This document shows, piece after piece, positions 28,145-35,981 of a stretch of DNA of 43,816 bases. Source of the DNA: Oryzibacter oryziterrae (GTDB lineage Bacteria > Pseudomonadota > Alphaproteobacteria > Rhizobiales > Pleomorphomonadaceae). The notes below the pieces were generated by a model. It did not search any database, was not told the origin of the DNA, and was given only the letters and a program-made list of their open reading frames with translations. Where the stretch lies: NCBI RefSeq assembly GCF_021864535.1, contig NZ_JAKJIC010000028.1, positions 1-43,816 of the forward strand. The letters are read 5' to 3'. Within the stretch, counting starts at the first letter, position 1, and each line of letters starts with the position of its first letter. The translations under genes and the position numbers were made by a program.

Positions 28145-29947
28145 ATGACGATAAACCTTAAGATGCCCGACCTCACGGAGTTGAAGCCCCGCATTACCGT
28201 CTTCGGTGTCGGTGGTGCTGGCGGCAACGCTGTGAACAACATGATCCAGGCCGGCCTGCAGGGCGTCGAGTTCGTCGTGGCGAACACGGATGCCCAGGCT
28301 CTGGCCTCGTCCCGCGCTGATCGCATCATCCAGATGGGTGTCGCGGTTACCGAAGGGCTCGGCGCCGGTTCGCAGCCGGAAGTCGGTCGCGCCGCTGCGG
28401 AGGAAGTGATCGACGAGATCAACGATCATCTCTCCGGCAGCCACATGGTCTTCATCACCGCCGGCATGGGCGGCGGCACCGGTACCGGTGCCGCTCCGGT
28501 CATCGCCCGCGCGGCCCGCGAGCATGGCATCCTCACCGTCGGCGTCACCACCAAGCCCTTCCACTTCGAAGGTGCCCGCCGCATGAAGATCGCCGATGCC
28601 GGCACCAAGGAGCTGCAGGCCTCGGTCGATACCCTGATCTGCATTCCCAACCAGAATCTCTTCCGCATCGCCAACGAGCGCACCACCTTCGCCGACGCCT
28701 TCGCGATGGCCGATCAGGTGCTCTATTCGGGCGTTGCCTGCATCACCGACCTGATGGTCAAGGAAGGCCTGATCAACCTCGACTTCGCCGACGTCCGCTC
28801 GATCATGCGCGGCATGGGCAAGGCGATGATGGGCACCGGTGAAGCTTCCGGCGAGAAGCGCGCCATCCAGGCTGCCGAGGCTGCCATTGCCAACCCGCTG
28901 CTCGACGAAGTGTCGATGAAGGGTGCCAAGGGTCTCCTCATCTCCATCACCGGCGGCAAGGATCTCACCCTGTTCGAAGTCGACGAAGCGGCAACCCGCA
29001 TCCGTGAGGAAGTCGACCAGGAAGCCAACATCATCCTCGGCGCCACCTTCGACGACTCGCTCGAAGGCCTGATCCGCGTGTCGGTGGTCGCCACCGGCAT
29101 CGATCAGGACATGCAGCAGATCGCCGCCAAGGCCGACCAAAGCCTGGCCGATCTTGCCGCCCGCGCCGCCCAGGCCCAGCGCCCGGTGGTCGTCAACACG
29201 TCTGCCGCCGCGGCTGTTGCTGCGCAGGAAGTCCGCCAGTCTTTTACGCAACCGGCCGTGCGGCCGGCGGCGGTGCGTGAGCCCGTTCAGGCTCAGCCCG
29301 CCCCGACGCTCGCGCCGGTTCCCTCCTACGCTCCCGCCGCCCCTGCTGCCTCGCTGGCTGCCATCGAGGAAGCTCTGGCTCTGCCCGAGCAGATGATGGA
29401 ACCCGAACCGATGCGCGTGCAGACCGCTCAGGATCCGCGCGTTACCATCGAGCCCTTCCAGCCGCATGCCGCTCAGTATGAAGTGCGTGAGCCCGCGCCG
29501 ATGCCGCAGCAGATGCGCGTGTCCGAGCCGGCGCCTGCGCCTGCCCCTTACGTTCCGCCGGTGGCCGAACGTCCGGCGGCTGGCCTGCGCCAGCGCGTTC
29601 CCGGGATCGAAGACTTTCCCCCGATCGCTCAGCGCCAGGCTTCGTCGGTGGTTCAGCCGGTGACGGATGAGCACGAGGAAGAGAAGAAGCCGCTCGGTCT
29701 TCTGCGGCGCTTGGCCGTAGGTCTTGGCCGGCATAATGAAGAACCGGTAGCCCAGCAGCCCGCTCGTGCTCCGGCCCCGCAGGCCCCGCGTCCCGCGGCC
29801 GCCAGCGATTACGCCAAGCGTCCCATGGCCCAGCCGCAGCAGGGCGCTGCCGGTCGCCTCGACCCGCAGGGTCGCGTCGCTCCGCAGCCTGCCGTGCGCA
29901 ACCAGGACGACGAGATGGAAATCCCGGCCTTCCTGCGCCGCAAGTGA
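28145..29947 (+). CDS. ftsZ: Cell division GTPase FtsZ with long C-terminal linker
   Basis: FtsZ, 600 residues, forms the Z-ring. The GTPase core (about 1-325) contains [15 protein letters not shown] and the tubulin signature [11 protein letters not shown] near residues 109-119. About residues 325-587 form a long Pro/Ala/Gln-rich linker, far longer than the roughly 50 residues of E. coli and in the style of Hyphomicrobiales. The last residues ([11 protein letters not shown]) are the conserved peptide that binds FtsA and other partners. GAGG at 28136 supports the ATG at 28145 rather than the in-frame GTG at 28121. It closes the dcw cluster. Confidence 0.97.
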   Translation: MTINLKMPDLTELKPRITVFGVGGAGGNAVNNMIQAGLQGVEFVVANTDAQALASSRADRIIQMGVAVTEGLGAGSQPEVGRAAAEEVIDEINDHLSGSHMVFITAGMGGGTGTGAAPVIARAAREHGILTVGVTTKPFHFEGARRMKIADAGTKELQASVDTLICIPNQNLFRIANERTTFADAFAMADQVLYSGVACITDLMVKEGLINLDFADVRSIMRGMGKAMMGTGEASGEKRAIQAAEAAIANPLLDEVSMKGAKGLLISITGGKDLTLFEVDEAATRIREEVDQEANIILGATFDDSLEGLIRVSVVATGIDQDMQQIAAKADQSLADLAARAAQAQRPVVVNTSAAAAVAAQEVRQSFTQPAVRPAAVREPVQAQPAPTLAPVPSYAPAAPAASLAAIEEALALPEQMMEPEPMRVQTAQDPRVTIEPFQPHAAQYEVREPAPMPQQMRVSEPAPAPAPYVPPVAERPAAGLRQRVPGIEDFPPIAQRQASSVVQPVTDEHEEEKKPLGLLRRLAVGLGRHNEEPVAQQPARAPAPQAPRPAAASDYAKRPMAQPQQGAAGRLDPQGRVAPQPAVRNQDDEMEIPAFLRRK

Positions 29948-29971
29948 TTTCCGGTCTCTGACTGAACGACG

Positions 29972-30008
29972 AAAACCCGCCGGTGCTCCCGGCGGGTTTT
30001 CTCATTTT
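29972..30008. terminator. Bidirectional terminator after ftsZ
   Basis: A 12-bp perfect stem (AAAACCCGCCGG 29972-29983, CCGGCGGGTTTT 29989-30000) with a 5-nt loop has T-runs on both strands. It ends the dcw transcript on the plus strand and the AraC-type regulator gene on the minus strand. Confidence 0.9.
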
Positions 30009-30022
30009 GGCGGTCCGGGGGC

Positions 30023-30853
30023 TCAGGCCTCGACCGGAATCCAGATCTCGATCTCGCCGAAGCCCGTGCGCGGATCGAAGCTCGGGCCATAGCGCTCGAA
30101 CTGCGGTGCGTCGACGAGCTTGTGCGGGGTGGTCGACATCCACGGGCCGAAGATGGTCTTCCAGGTCCGGCGGATCTCCGATACGTGGCCTTCGTGGCGG
30201 AACACCGCATAGGTCTGCGGCGACACCCGCAGGCCGTCGAGGCCCTTGGGGATGTCTGCAAAGTCCTTGACCCGGACGGCGGTGCAATAGTCGATGGTGC
30301 CGTCGTCATCGCTGTTGCACAGGATGCCGTAGGTGACCTTCTCGATCTGCTTGTCGATGCTACCGATATGGGGTTCGAAGGCTTGCCACTGCGAGGGGAT
30401 TTCTGGGCTGGTGGCTTGGCTATAGCGCTTTCTCAGGCCGACAAGGAGCATGGCGTCGCCGTGCTCGATGCGGGGTTCGGGGAGGGACGACAGTGTTTCC
30501 TGCATTTTCAGGGGTTCCACGAGCTTGATGCCATCAAGAGAGCGCGCCTTGCGGATCACCTCCGGCGTCAGCCCGAACTGATCCTTGAAGGCACGCGTGA
30601 AAGCCTCGTGGGAGTTGTATCCGGCGGCGAGGGCGACATTCAGGATGCCCTCCTCGCCCGTCGCGAGACGCTTGGCCGCTTCGCTCAGCCGGCGGGCCCG
30701 CAGATACCGCATCACGGACAGGCCGCAACGCGTGCCGAAGGCCCGCACGAGCTGGAACTTCGACAGTCCCGCGGCATCGGCCACGGTGTCGAGGGTGATC
30801 TCCCCCTCGGAATGCGTTTCGATGTACCAGACGGCTTTGCCGATCAGATCCAT
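30023..30853 (-). CDS. AraC-family regulator with GyrI-like effector domain
   Basis: A 276-residue regulator with the Rob/SoxS-type plan: two helix-turn-helix units of the AraC family in the first 105 residues (LDTVADAAGLSKFQLVRAF and ILNVALAAGYNSHEAFTRAFKDQFG) and a GyrI-like small-molecule-binding domain from about 120 to the end (TYAVFRHEGHVSEIRRTW and FGEIEIWIPVEA are typical). Such domains bind drugs or other hydrophobic ligands in known cases. The ATG at 30853 has GGGAG upstream. It is the third gene in line after azlC and azlD, 77 bp behind azlD, so it may belong to that operon. Confidence 0.9.
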   Translation of the reverse strand: MDLIGKAVWYIETHSEGEITLDTVADAAGLSKFQLVRAFGTRCGLSVMRYLRARRLSEAAKRLATGEEGILNVALAAGYNSHEAFTRAFKDQFGLTPEVIRKARSLDGIKLVEPLKMQETLSSLPEPRIEHGDAMLLVGLRKRYSQATSPEIPSQWQAFEPHIGSIDKQIEKVTYGILCNSDDDGTIDYCTAVRVKDFADIPKGLDGLRVSPQTYAVFRHEGHVSEIRRTWKTIFGPWMSTTPHKLVDAPQFERYGPSFDPRTGFGEIEIWIPVEA

Positions 30854-30930
30854 GACAATCTCCCATAAGGCGAGCGCAGTCTTGCCGCCTGGCGTCACGG
30901 GCCGCTTGATCGCAATTGCGCGCCTTTCCC

Positions 30931-31233
30931 TCAGCCGCCGAGGATCTGCCGCAAGGTGGCCACCAGCACCACGGCGATCACCACCACCAGCAGCAGCGGC
31001 AGGCGGAAGGCGGCGAACAGCGTGACGGCGGCGGTGATCGCTTCGGCCGGGCCGGAGAGCACTGCCGGCGCCACCACGGCGGTGAGCACGGCCGGGGGCA
31101 GGGCGTTGAGTGCCACGCGCACCGGTCCCGACTTCGGCAACCGGTCGGCGATCAGGAAGCCGGTGATGCGGGTCAGATAGGTCAGCACGCCCATGGCGAG
31201 GATGGCGGCGAGGTTCCACGGATCGATGGTCAT
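30931..31233 (-). CDS. azlD: AzlD-family branched-chain amino acid export subunit
   Basis: A 100-residue membrane protein of the AzlD family with about four hydrophobic helices and the family block LAMGVLTYLTRITGFLI near the N-terminus, then LNALPPAVLTAVVAP. With AzlC it forms the small-plus-large exporter known for branched-chain amino acids and analogues (as in Bacillus azlCD and Corynebacterium brnFE). Its start overlaps the azlC stop (ATGA), which supports a fixed subunit ratio. The actual substrate is not shown by the sequence. Confidence 0.9.
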   Translation of the reverse strand: MTIDPWNLAAILAMGVLTYLTRITGFLIADRLPKSGPVRVALNALPPAVLTAVVAPAVLSGPAEAITAAVTLFAAFRLPLLLVVVIAVVLVATLRQILGG

Positions 31234-31952
31234 GGCGTCACCGCCTCGTGCGGGGTGGTGATGACGGCCGCCGCAATCCCGGCGAGGGCGCCGGCCACCA
31301 CATACCAGGCGCCGGGTACCACCGCGTGCACGGCAACGGCGACGACGGCGGCAGCCACCATCACCGGGCCGGTCTGGCGTGCGCCCTTCCAGAAGCCGAG
31401 CGCCAGCGAGATGAAGATGGCGGGGAAGGCGAAGTCGAAGCCGAGCCGCACCGGGTCATCGATCAGCGCGCCCAGGAAGGTGCCGAGCACCGTGCCAATC
31501 TGCCAGCAGCCGAACAGCGTCAGCGCCGCACCGAAATAATAGGCCGGGGTCAGTCGGGTGGCGAGGGCACGTCTTTCCACCACCGCCCAGGTTTCGTCGG
31601 CCATGAAATAAGGCCCGACGACGCGCATCCACTTCGGAAAGTGCCCGACCTTGCCCGCCAGCGAGGCGCCCATCAGCACATGCCTCAAGTTGATGAGCAA
31701 GGCCGCCAGCGCCAGCGCCGCCACAGGCGCTGGGAAGCTCCACAGGCTGACGGCGAGGAACTGCGACGATCCGGCGAAGACGATCGACGACATGGCCAGC
31801 ATTTCGAGCGGGCTGAGCCCCTTGGCCGCCGCCTGCTGGCCGAGGATCAGGGCGAAGGGCACCATGGCAATCACCGCCGGCGCAATGGCGGTGGCGCCGG
31901 CAAGGAACTCGCGTGCCGGCGTCGAAGACGCGTCTGAAGCTGTGGGCTGCAT
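31230..31952 (-). CDS. azlC: AzlC-family branched-chain amino acid export permease
   Basis: A 240-residue polytopic inner-membrane protein of the AzlC family, the large subunit of the AzlCD/BrnFE exporter. Typical blocks are IAMVPFALILGQQAAAKGLS, MSSIVFAGSSQFLAV and INLRHVLMGASLAG, followed by a second half with several helices. It is the first gene of azlC-azlD and is divergent from the small exported-protein gene at 32085; the 132-bp gap between them must hold both promoters. The AraC/GyrI regulator downstream is the likely control protein (inference from position). Confidence 0.91.
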   Translation of the reverse strand: MQPTASDASSTPAREFLAGATAIAPAVIAMVPFALILGQQAAAKGLSPLEMLAMSSIVFAGSSQFLAVSLWSFPAPVAALALAALLINLRHVLMGASLAGKVGHFPKWMRVVGPYFMADETWAVVERRALATRLTPAYYFGAALTLFGCWQIGTVLGTFLGALIDDPVRLGFDFAFPAIFISLALGFWKGARQTGPVMVAAAVVAVAVHAVVPGAWYVVAGALAGIAAAVITTPHEAVTP

Positions 31953-32084
31953 GAAGAAATGAGGCTCGCTCGGTTGGAGACACCGACACTAGCTGTGGCC
32001 CGTTGCCATCGTCCACCCGAAAATCGCGGCGGTGTCATTGCGTTCTTTTTCTTACGTGCTAACCACTAGGATCGGAGGAGTGCA

Positions 32085-32468
32085 ATGAGGGCAGTCATCG
32101 CACGGCTGGGACGATCGATCGCGTCGGTGCTTGTCACCTATGCGTTGATCCTGCATGTCCTTGGGCCGGCCGCGCTTGCGCCCGTCGATGCCGGCAATGC
32201 CTCTGGTGACCTGGTCCTCTGTCTCGATCACGACAGCGCCTCCGGCACCCTGCCGAACGGTGGCTCCGACGGTCATTCGCCGCAATGCCTGATGCTTTGC
32301 GCCGCCATGGCCTCGGCCTTCGTGGGCGGCGAGGGCGATCCCATCCGGTTGCCCGTCCGTCTTGCCGTCGCTGACGCCACGGGCTTCGCCCCCGTTCCTG
32401 CCGGCGCCATTGTCGGCGCTGCCAGCGATTGGCCCTTCTCGCCGCGTGCGCCACCTCTCACCGCCTGA
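32085..32468 (+). CDS. Small Cys/His-containing exported protein (DUF2946-like)
   Basis: A 127-residue protein with a hydrophobic N-terminal segment (SIASVLVTYALILHVLGPAAL, about 11-31) that could be a signal or anchor. It then has a Cys/His/Asp pattern: CLDHDSASG, GHSPQCLMLCAAMA. The layout (short, N-terminal helix, central H/C motif, Pro-rich tail) resembles DUF2946 proteins, which often sit near metal-handling genes, but I am not certain of the family. GGAGGAG lies a few bases before the ATG at 32085, so expression is well supported. The PepSY-type gene follows 114 bp downstream on the same strand. Confidence 0.7.
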   Translation: MRAVIARLGRSIASVLVTYALILHVLGPAALAPVDAGNASGDLVLCLDHDSASGTLPNGGSDGHSPQCLMLCAAMASAFVGGEGDPIRLPVRLAVADATGFAPVPAGAIVGAASDWPFSPRAPPLTA

Positions 32469-32582
32469 GCTATTCCGAGACCGTCCGTACCCTTCGCTCC
32501 ACCTGTGCCCTATCCAGGCCGGGATGGCGCCGGTTCGGGCATCAAGGGCGCCGTTTGCGCCCGTCTTCGATCTTCCAGGTGA

Positions 32583-33986
32583 ATGATGACCACACTCAAT
32601 GCAACCGAAGCGGCCGTGCCGAGCCGCCGGGAGACCAATCGTCTCTATTTCGCCGCCTGGCGCTGGCACTTCTACGCCGGGCTCTATGTGATCCCCTTCC
32701 TGCTGATGCTGGCCGTCACCGGCCTCGTCATGATGATCTACGCCAAGGCCAGCAACGAATATGGCTGGGTCGACAATGTGGCCGTGGGTTCCACCGTCCA
32801 GCCGCCGTCGGCACTTGCCGAAGCGGCGCTGGCCGCCGTGCCGGACGGCACGCTCTCGACCTATATCGCGCCGCAGGCCGACAACCGCCCGGCCTTCTTC
32901 GAGGTGAGCCTCGGCGACGGCACCTATGGCGTCGCCGTCGATCCCTATACGGCCAAGGTGGTGCGGCTGACGGACATGTCGTCCAGCGTCCGCAACGTCG
33001 CCGAGAAGATCCACGGCACGCTGCTGATCGGTACGGTCGGGGATCGTCTGATCGAGATTGCCGCGTCGCTGGGCATGGTGCTGATTGCTACCGGCGTCTA
33101 TCTCTGGTGGCCGCGCGACCGGAGCCTCGGTCGGGCGCTGGTGCCGCGCCTCAATCTCAAGGGGCGCCTGTTGTGGAAGGAACTACACGCCACGTCGGCC
33201 ATCTGGATGTCGGTGTTCCTGGTGCTGTTCCTGCTGTCGGGCCTGTCCTGGGCCGGTATCTGGGGCGAGAAGTTCGCGCAGCCCTGGTCCACCTTCCCGT
33301 CGAACAAGTGGGACAATGTGCCCCTGTCGGATGTCACCTATGCCTCGCTGAACAAGGGCGTCCTGCATCAGGTGCCGTGGACGCTGGAAAAGGCGCCGCT
33401 GCCGGCGTCCGGTTCGCAGGCCGGCACGCCCGCCGTCACTCAGCCCGTCGCCCTCGACAGCGTGGTGATGTGGGCCGCCGCCCATGGGTTCACCGGTCAG
33501 TACAAGGTCTCGCTGCCCGGGGGCGACACCGGCGTCTACACGGTGGCCTACGACAGCCGCAACGGCGACAGCGTCGATCCCTCGCAGGATCGCTTCGTGC
33601 ACATCGATCGCTACACCGGCAACATCCTCGCCGATGTGCGCTACGCCGACTATCCTGTGGGTGGCAAGGCGATGGCCTGGGGCATTGCCCTGCACAAGGG
33701 CATGGCCGGCACCTGGAACTTCGTCTTCAACGTCGCCTATCTCGCGCTCGTTGTGTTCCTGTGCGTGTCCGGATTGGTGATGTGGTGGAAGCGTCGGCCC
33801 TCCGGTGCCCTGCGTCTTGCCGCACCGCCCCTGCCGGCCGATCTGCCGCACTGGAAGGGGGCCGTCACGGTGATGCTGCTGATCTCGCTCGCCTTCCCGC
33901 TGGCGGGCGTGACGCTGCTCGCCGTGCTGGTGCTGGATACGCTGATCCTCGCCCGCATCCCGGCGTTGCGCGGCGTGCTCAACTGA
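32583..33986 (+). CDS. PepSY-associated membrane protein (iron-uptake/reductase type)
   Basis: A 467-residue membrane protein of the PepSY-TM family (PiuB/FsqB-like). Membrane segments are seen near residues 27-50 (WHFYAGLYVIPFLLMLAVTG), 160-178, 208-228, 380-398 and 430-455, with large periplasmic parts between them. The WHFYAGLY histidine, the KIHGTLL and KELHATSAIWM histidines and a later ALHKGM are conserved in this group and are thought to hold heme. Members are linked to siderophore-iron reduction or uptake, but no receptor gene lies here. Two ATGs in a row (32583, 32586) can serve as the start. A terminator follows. Confidence 0.85.
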   Translation: MMTTLNATEAAVPSRRETNRLYFAAWRWHFYAGLYVIPFLLMLAVTGLVMMIYAKASNEYGWVDNVAVGSTVQPPSALAEAALAAVPDGTLSTYIAPQADNRPAFFEVSLGDGTYGVAVDPYTAKVVRLTDMSSSVRNVAEKIHGTLLIGTVGDRLIEIAASLGMVLIATGVYLWWPRDRSLGRALVPRLNLKGRLLWKELHATSAIWMSVFLVLFLLSGLSWAGIWGEKFAQPWSTFPSNKWDNVPLSDVTYASLNKGVLHQVPWTLEKAPLPASGSQAGTPAVTQPVALDSVVMWAAAHGFTGQYKVSLPGGDTGVYTVAYDSRNGDSVDPSQDRFVHIDRYTGNILADVRYADYPVGGKAMAWGIALHKGMAGTWNFVFNVAYLALVVFLCVSGLVMWWKRRPSGALRLAAPPLPADLPHWKGAVTVMLLISLAFPLAGVTLLAVLVLDTLILARIPALRGVLN

Positions 33987-33994
33987 CATGCCTT

Positions 33995-34023
33995 CGGGCG
34001 TCGCAAGCCTGCGGCGCCCGTTT
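33995..34023 (+). terminator. Terminator after the PepSY-type gene
   Basis: A 10-bp stem with one G-T pair (CGGGCGTCGC 33995-34004, GCGGCGCCCG 34011-34020) and a 6-nt loop is followed by TTT. It lies 9 bp after the stop and faces the convergent pncA gene. Confidence 0.7.
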
Positions 34024-34030
34024 CCTCCGG

Positions 34031-34636
34031 TCAGATCCGCCGCACGCCCGCCGCTTCGAGATCGCTCCAGGCCCTGGCCATGGAGCCGCCGAGGTCGATG
34101 CCGCGGCAGGCGCTTTCGATCACCGACGCGCTGAATCCGGCGGCCACCGCGTCCATGGCGGTCCAGGCGACGCAGAAGTCGGTGGCAAGGCCCACCACAT
34201 GCACCTCGGTGATGCCGCGTTCCCGCAAGTAGCCGGCGAGCCCGGTGTGGGTCACCCGGTCGGCCTCGCGGAAGGCCGAGTAGCTGTCGACGCCGACGTG
34301 ATAGCCCTTGCGGATGATCAGCTGCGCCTGCGGAATGAACAGGTCCTTGTGCAGGGCGGCGCCTTCTGTTCCCTGCACGCAATGGTCGGGCCAGAGCACC
34401 TGCGGACCGTAGGGCATGGTGGTCATCTCGAAGGGCGCCTTGCCGGCATGGGCCGAGGCAAAGGAGGCGTGACCCGCCGGGTGCCAGTCCTGCGTCAGCA
34501 CCACGTTGGCATAACGCGGCACCATCTCGTTGATCACCGGCACGACCGCCGCCCCGTCCGGCACGGCCAGCGCACCGCCGGGGCAGAAGTCGTTCTGAAC
34601 GTCGACGACGATGAGGGCGGTGAAGGGCGTCGGCAT
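34031..34636 (-). CDS. pncA: Nicotinamidase
   Basis: PncA, 201 residues, hydrolyses nicotinamide to nicotinic acid for NAD salvage. The catalytic triad is visible: Asp12 in VDVQNDF, Lys110 in IIRKGYH and the nucleophile Cys155 in ATDFCVAWTA. Asp50, His52, His56 and His85 (in TQDWHPAGH and WPDHCVQGT) fit the metal site. The ATG at 34636 has GGAG upstream; the frame is open much further (to 35020), but those residues are not PncA-like. It is divergent from the Cache sensor gene, with about 250 bp between the two starts. Confidence 0.95.
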   Translation of the reverse strand: MPTPFTALIVVDVQNDFCPGGALAVPDGAAVVPVINEMVPRYANVVLTQDWHPAGHASFASAHAGKAPFEMTTMPYGPQVLWPDHCVQGTEGAALHKDLFIPQAQLIIRKGYHVGVDSYSAFREADRVTHTGLAGYLRERGITEVHVVGLATDFCVAWTAMDAVAAGFSASVIESACRGIDLGGSMARAWSDLEAAGVRRI

Positions 34637-34886
34637 GGCAAGCTCCGCTGCAAATGGTGGACGCCTGCCTTTATGGCGCGCCGCAGACGGCCGGACAAGC
34701 CGAGGACTGGTCAAAGATGGGGCAGTCCCTTGCCTTTCGGGGGCGTGGCATATGCGGTCCTCTTCCCGATCCACCCAATTATTGACGGCACTGCAGCGCC
34801 AAATCCTGGTGACAATGACGATTGCGCAGTGTGAAAAGCGCAGAGGTCGCCCGGCGACCATGTCTCCCGGAACATGCAGGACACCG

Positions 34887-35981
34887 ATGAGCTTGAGTTC
34901 GCGCCTATCGCTGATGACCGCCTTGATCATTGTTCTGGTGCTGGGGGCGGGTGGCCTGATCGTCTGCAAGAGCGCGCGCGACAGCGTCGCGGCCAGCCAG
35001 AAGCGGGAAGTGGAGACCATGGCCTTCGTGTTGACGACGGCCGAGGCTCAGGCGGCGTCCTTGGCGGCGGCGCAGGCCGATACGCTGGCGCATGATCCAG
35101 AGGTCGCCCGGCTGCTGGCGGCGCAGGATCGCACCGGCCTGCTGGCCCACACGCTTGACGGCTTCAAGCGGCTCAAGGCGGAGGCCGGCGTCAACGTGAT
35201 GCAGTTCCATACCGCCGACATCAAATCCTTCCTGCGCGTCTGGGACCCCGAAAACTTCGGTCAGGATCTCTCCAAGGCCCGACCGATGCTGCTGACGGTC
35301 AACCATGATCGGCGGCCGCAGAAGGGGCTGGAAATGGGCTTGAGCGGTCTCAGCCTGCGCGCCGCGGCCCCGGTGCTGCAGGGCGACAGCCTTGTGGGCA
35401 CGCTGGAAGTGGGTGTCGATCTCAAGAGCCTGCTCGATCTCGCCAAGACCACCACCGGCGCCGATTATGGCCTGTTCCTCGATGCGAGCCTGGTGAAGGA
35501 CGGCGGTGGCGCCACACTCAAGCGGGATGCGGCCACCAACGGCGATCTCTTCGACGCGCTGGCGGCCGACGGCCGGGTCGGCCTGTCGCGGGAAGCCACC
35601 TTCGGCACGGCACGTGTCGGCGACGATACGCTCAGCCTGTTCGGCATGCCGCTCGTCGACTATAGCGGCCGGATGATCGGCACCATCGTGGTGGCGGCCA
35701 ACGCCAACGACGACGCGGATCGCGTGGCGCAGCTCGCCATCATCTTTGCGACGGTTGCCCTTGTCGGAGGACTGGCAGCGCATGCACTGATCATGATCAC
35801 GGCGCGGGCAATGCTGATCCGTCCGATCGACGATCTCGCCGGCAAGGTCCAGGCTCTTGCGCGCGGCGAACAGCTGGGAGCGCCGACCAGCACGGCGCGT
35901 GAATATCTCGCCGTCTATGGCGCCATCCGCGATGCCTCCGGCGGAGAGTCGGACGAGACGAACGGGCAGGGGGGCGCATGA
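34887..35981 (+). CDS. Membrane-anchored double-Cache sensor without output domain
   Basis: A 364-residue protein with the sensor half of a chemoreceptor and nothing after it. One membrane helix (about 8-27) leads to a periplasmic region (30-280) with the dCache_3-like block MQFHTADIKSFLRVW, then FGQDLSKARPMLLTVN and a repeated VGTLEVGVDL / IGTIVVAAN pattern of paired Cache folds. A second helix (282-304) is followed by RPIDDLAGKVQALARGE (312-328), which looks like the first half of a HAMP domain, and a short acidic tail. No methyl-accepting, kinase or cyclase domain follows. AGGA five bases upstream supports the ATG at 34887. Its TGA overlaps the start of the ion-channel gene (ATGA). Confidence 0.88.
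   Translation: MSLSSRLSLMTALIIVLVLGAGGLIVCKSARDSVAASQKREVETMAFVLTTAEAQAASLAAAQADTLAHDPEVARLLAAQDRTGLLAHTLDGFKRLKAEAGVNVMQFHTADIKSFLRVWDPENFGQDLSKARPMLLTVNHDRRPQKGLEMGLSGLSLRAAAPVLQGDSLVGTLEVGVDLKSLLDLAKTTTGADYGLFLDASLVKDGGGATLKRDAATNGDLFDALAADGRVGLSREATFGTARVGDDTLSLFGMPLVDYSGRMIGTIVVAANANDDADRVAQLAIIFATVALVGGLAAHALIMITARAMLIRPIDDLAGKVQALARGEQLGAPTSTAREYLAVYGAIRDASGGESDETNGQGGA

Noticed and set aside
32429-34834. 801-codon plus-strand frame
   Set aside because: It runs in another frame over the PepSY gene and antisense to pncA; the true genes have clear motifs and ribosome sites.
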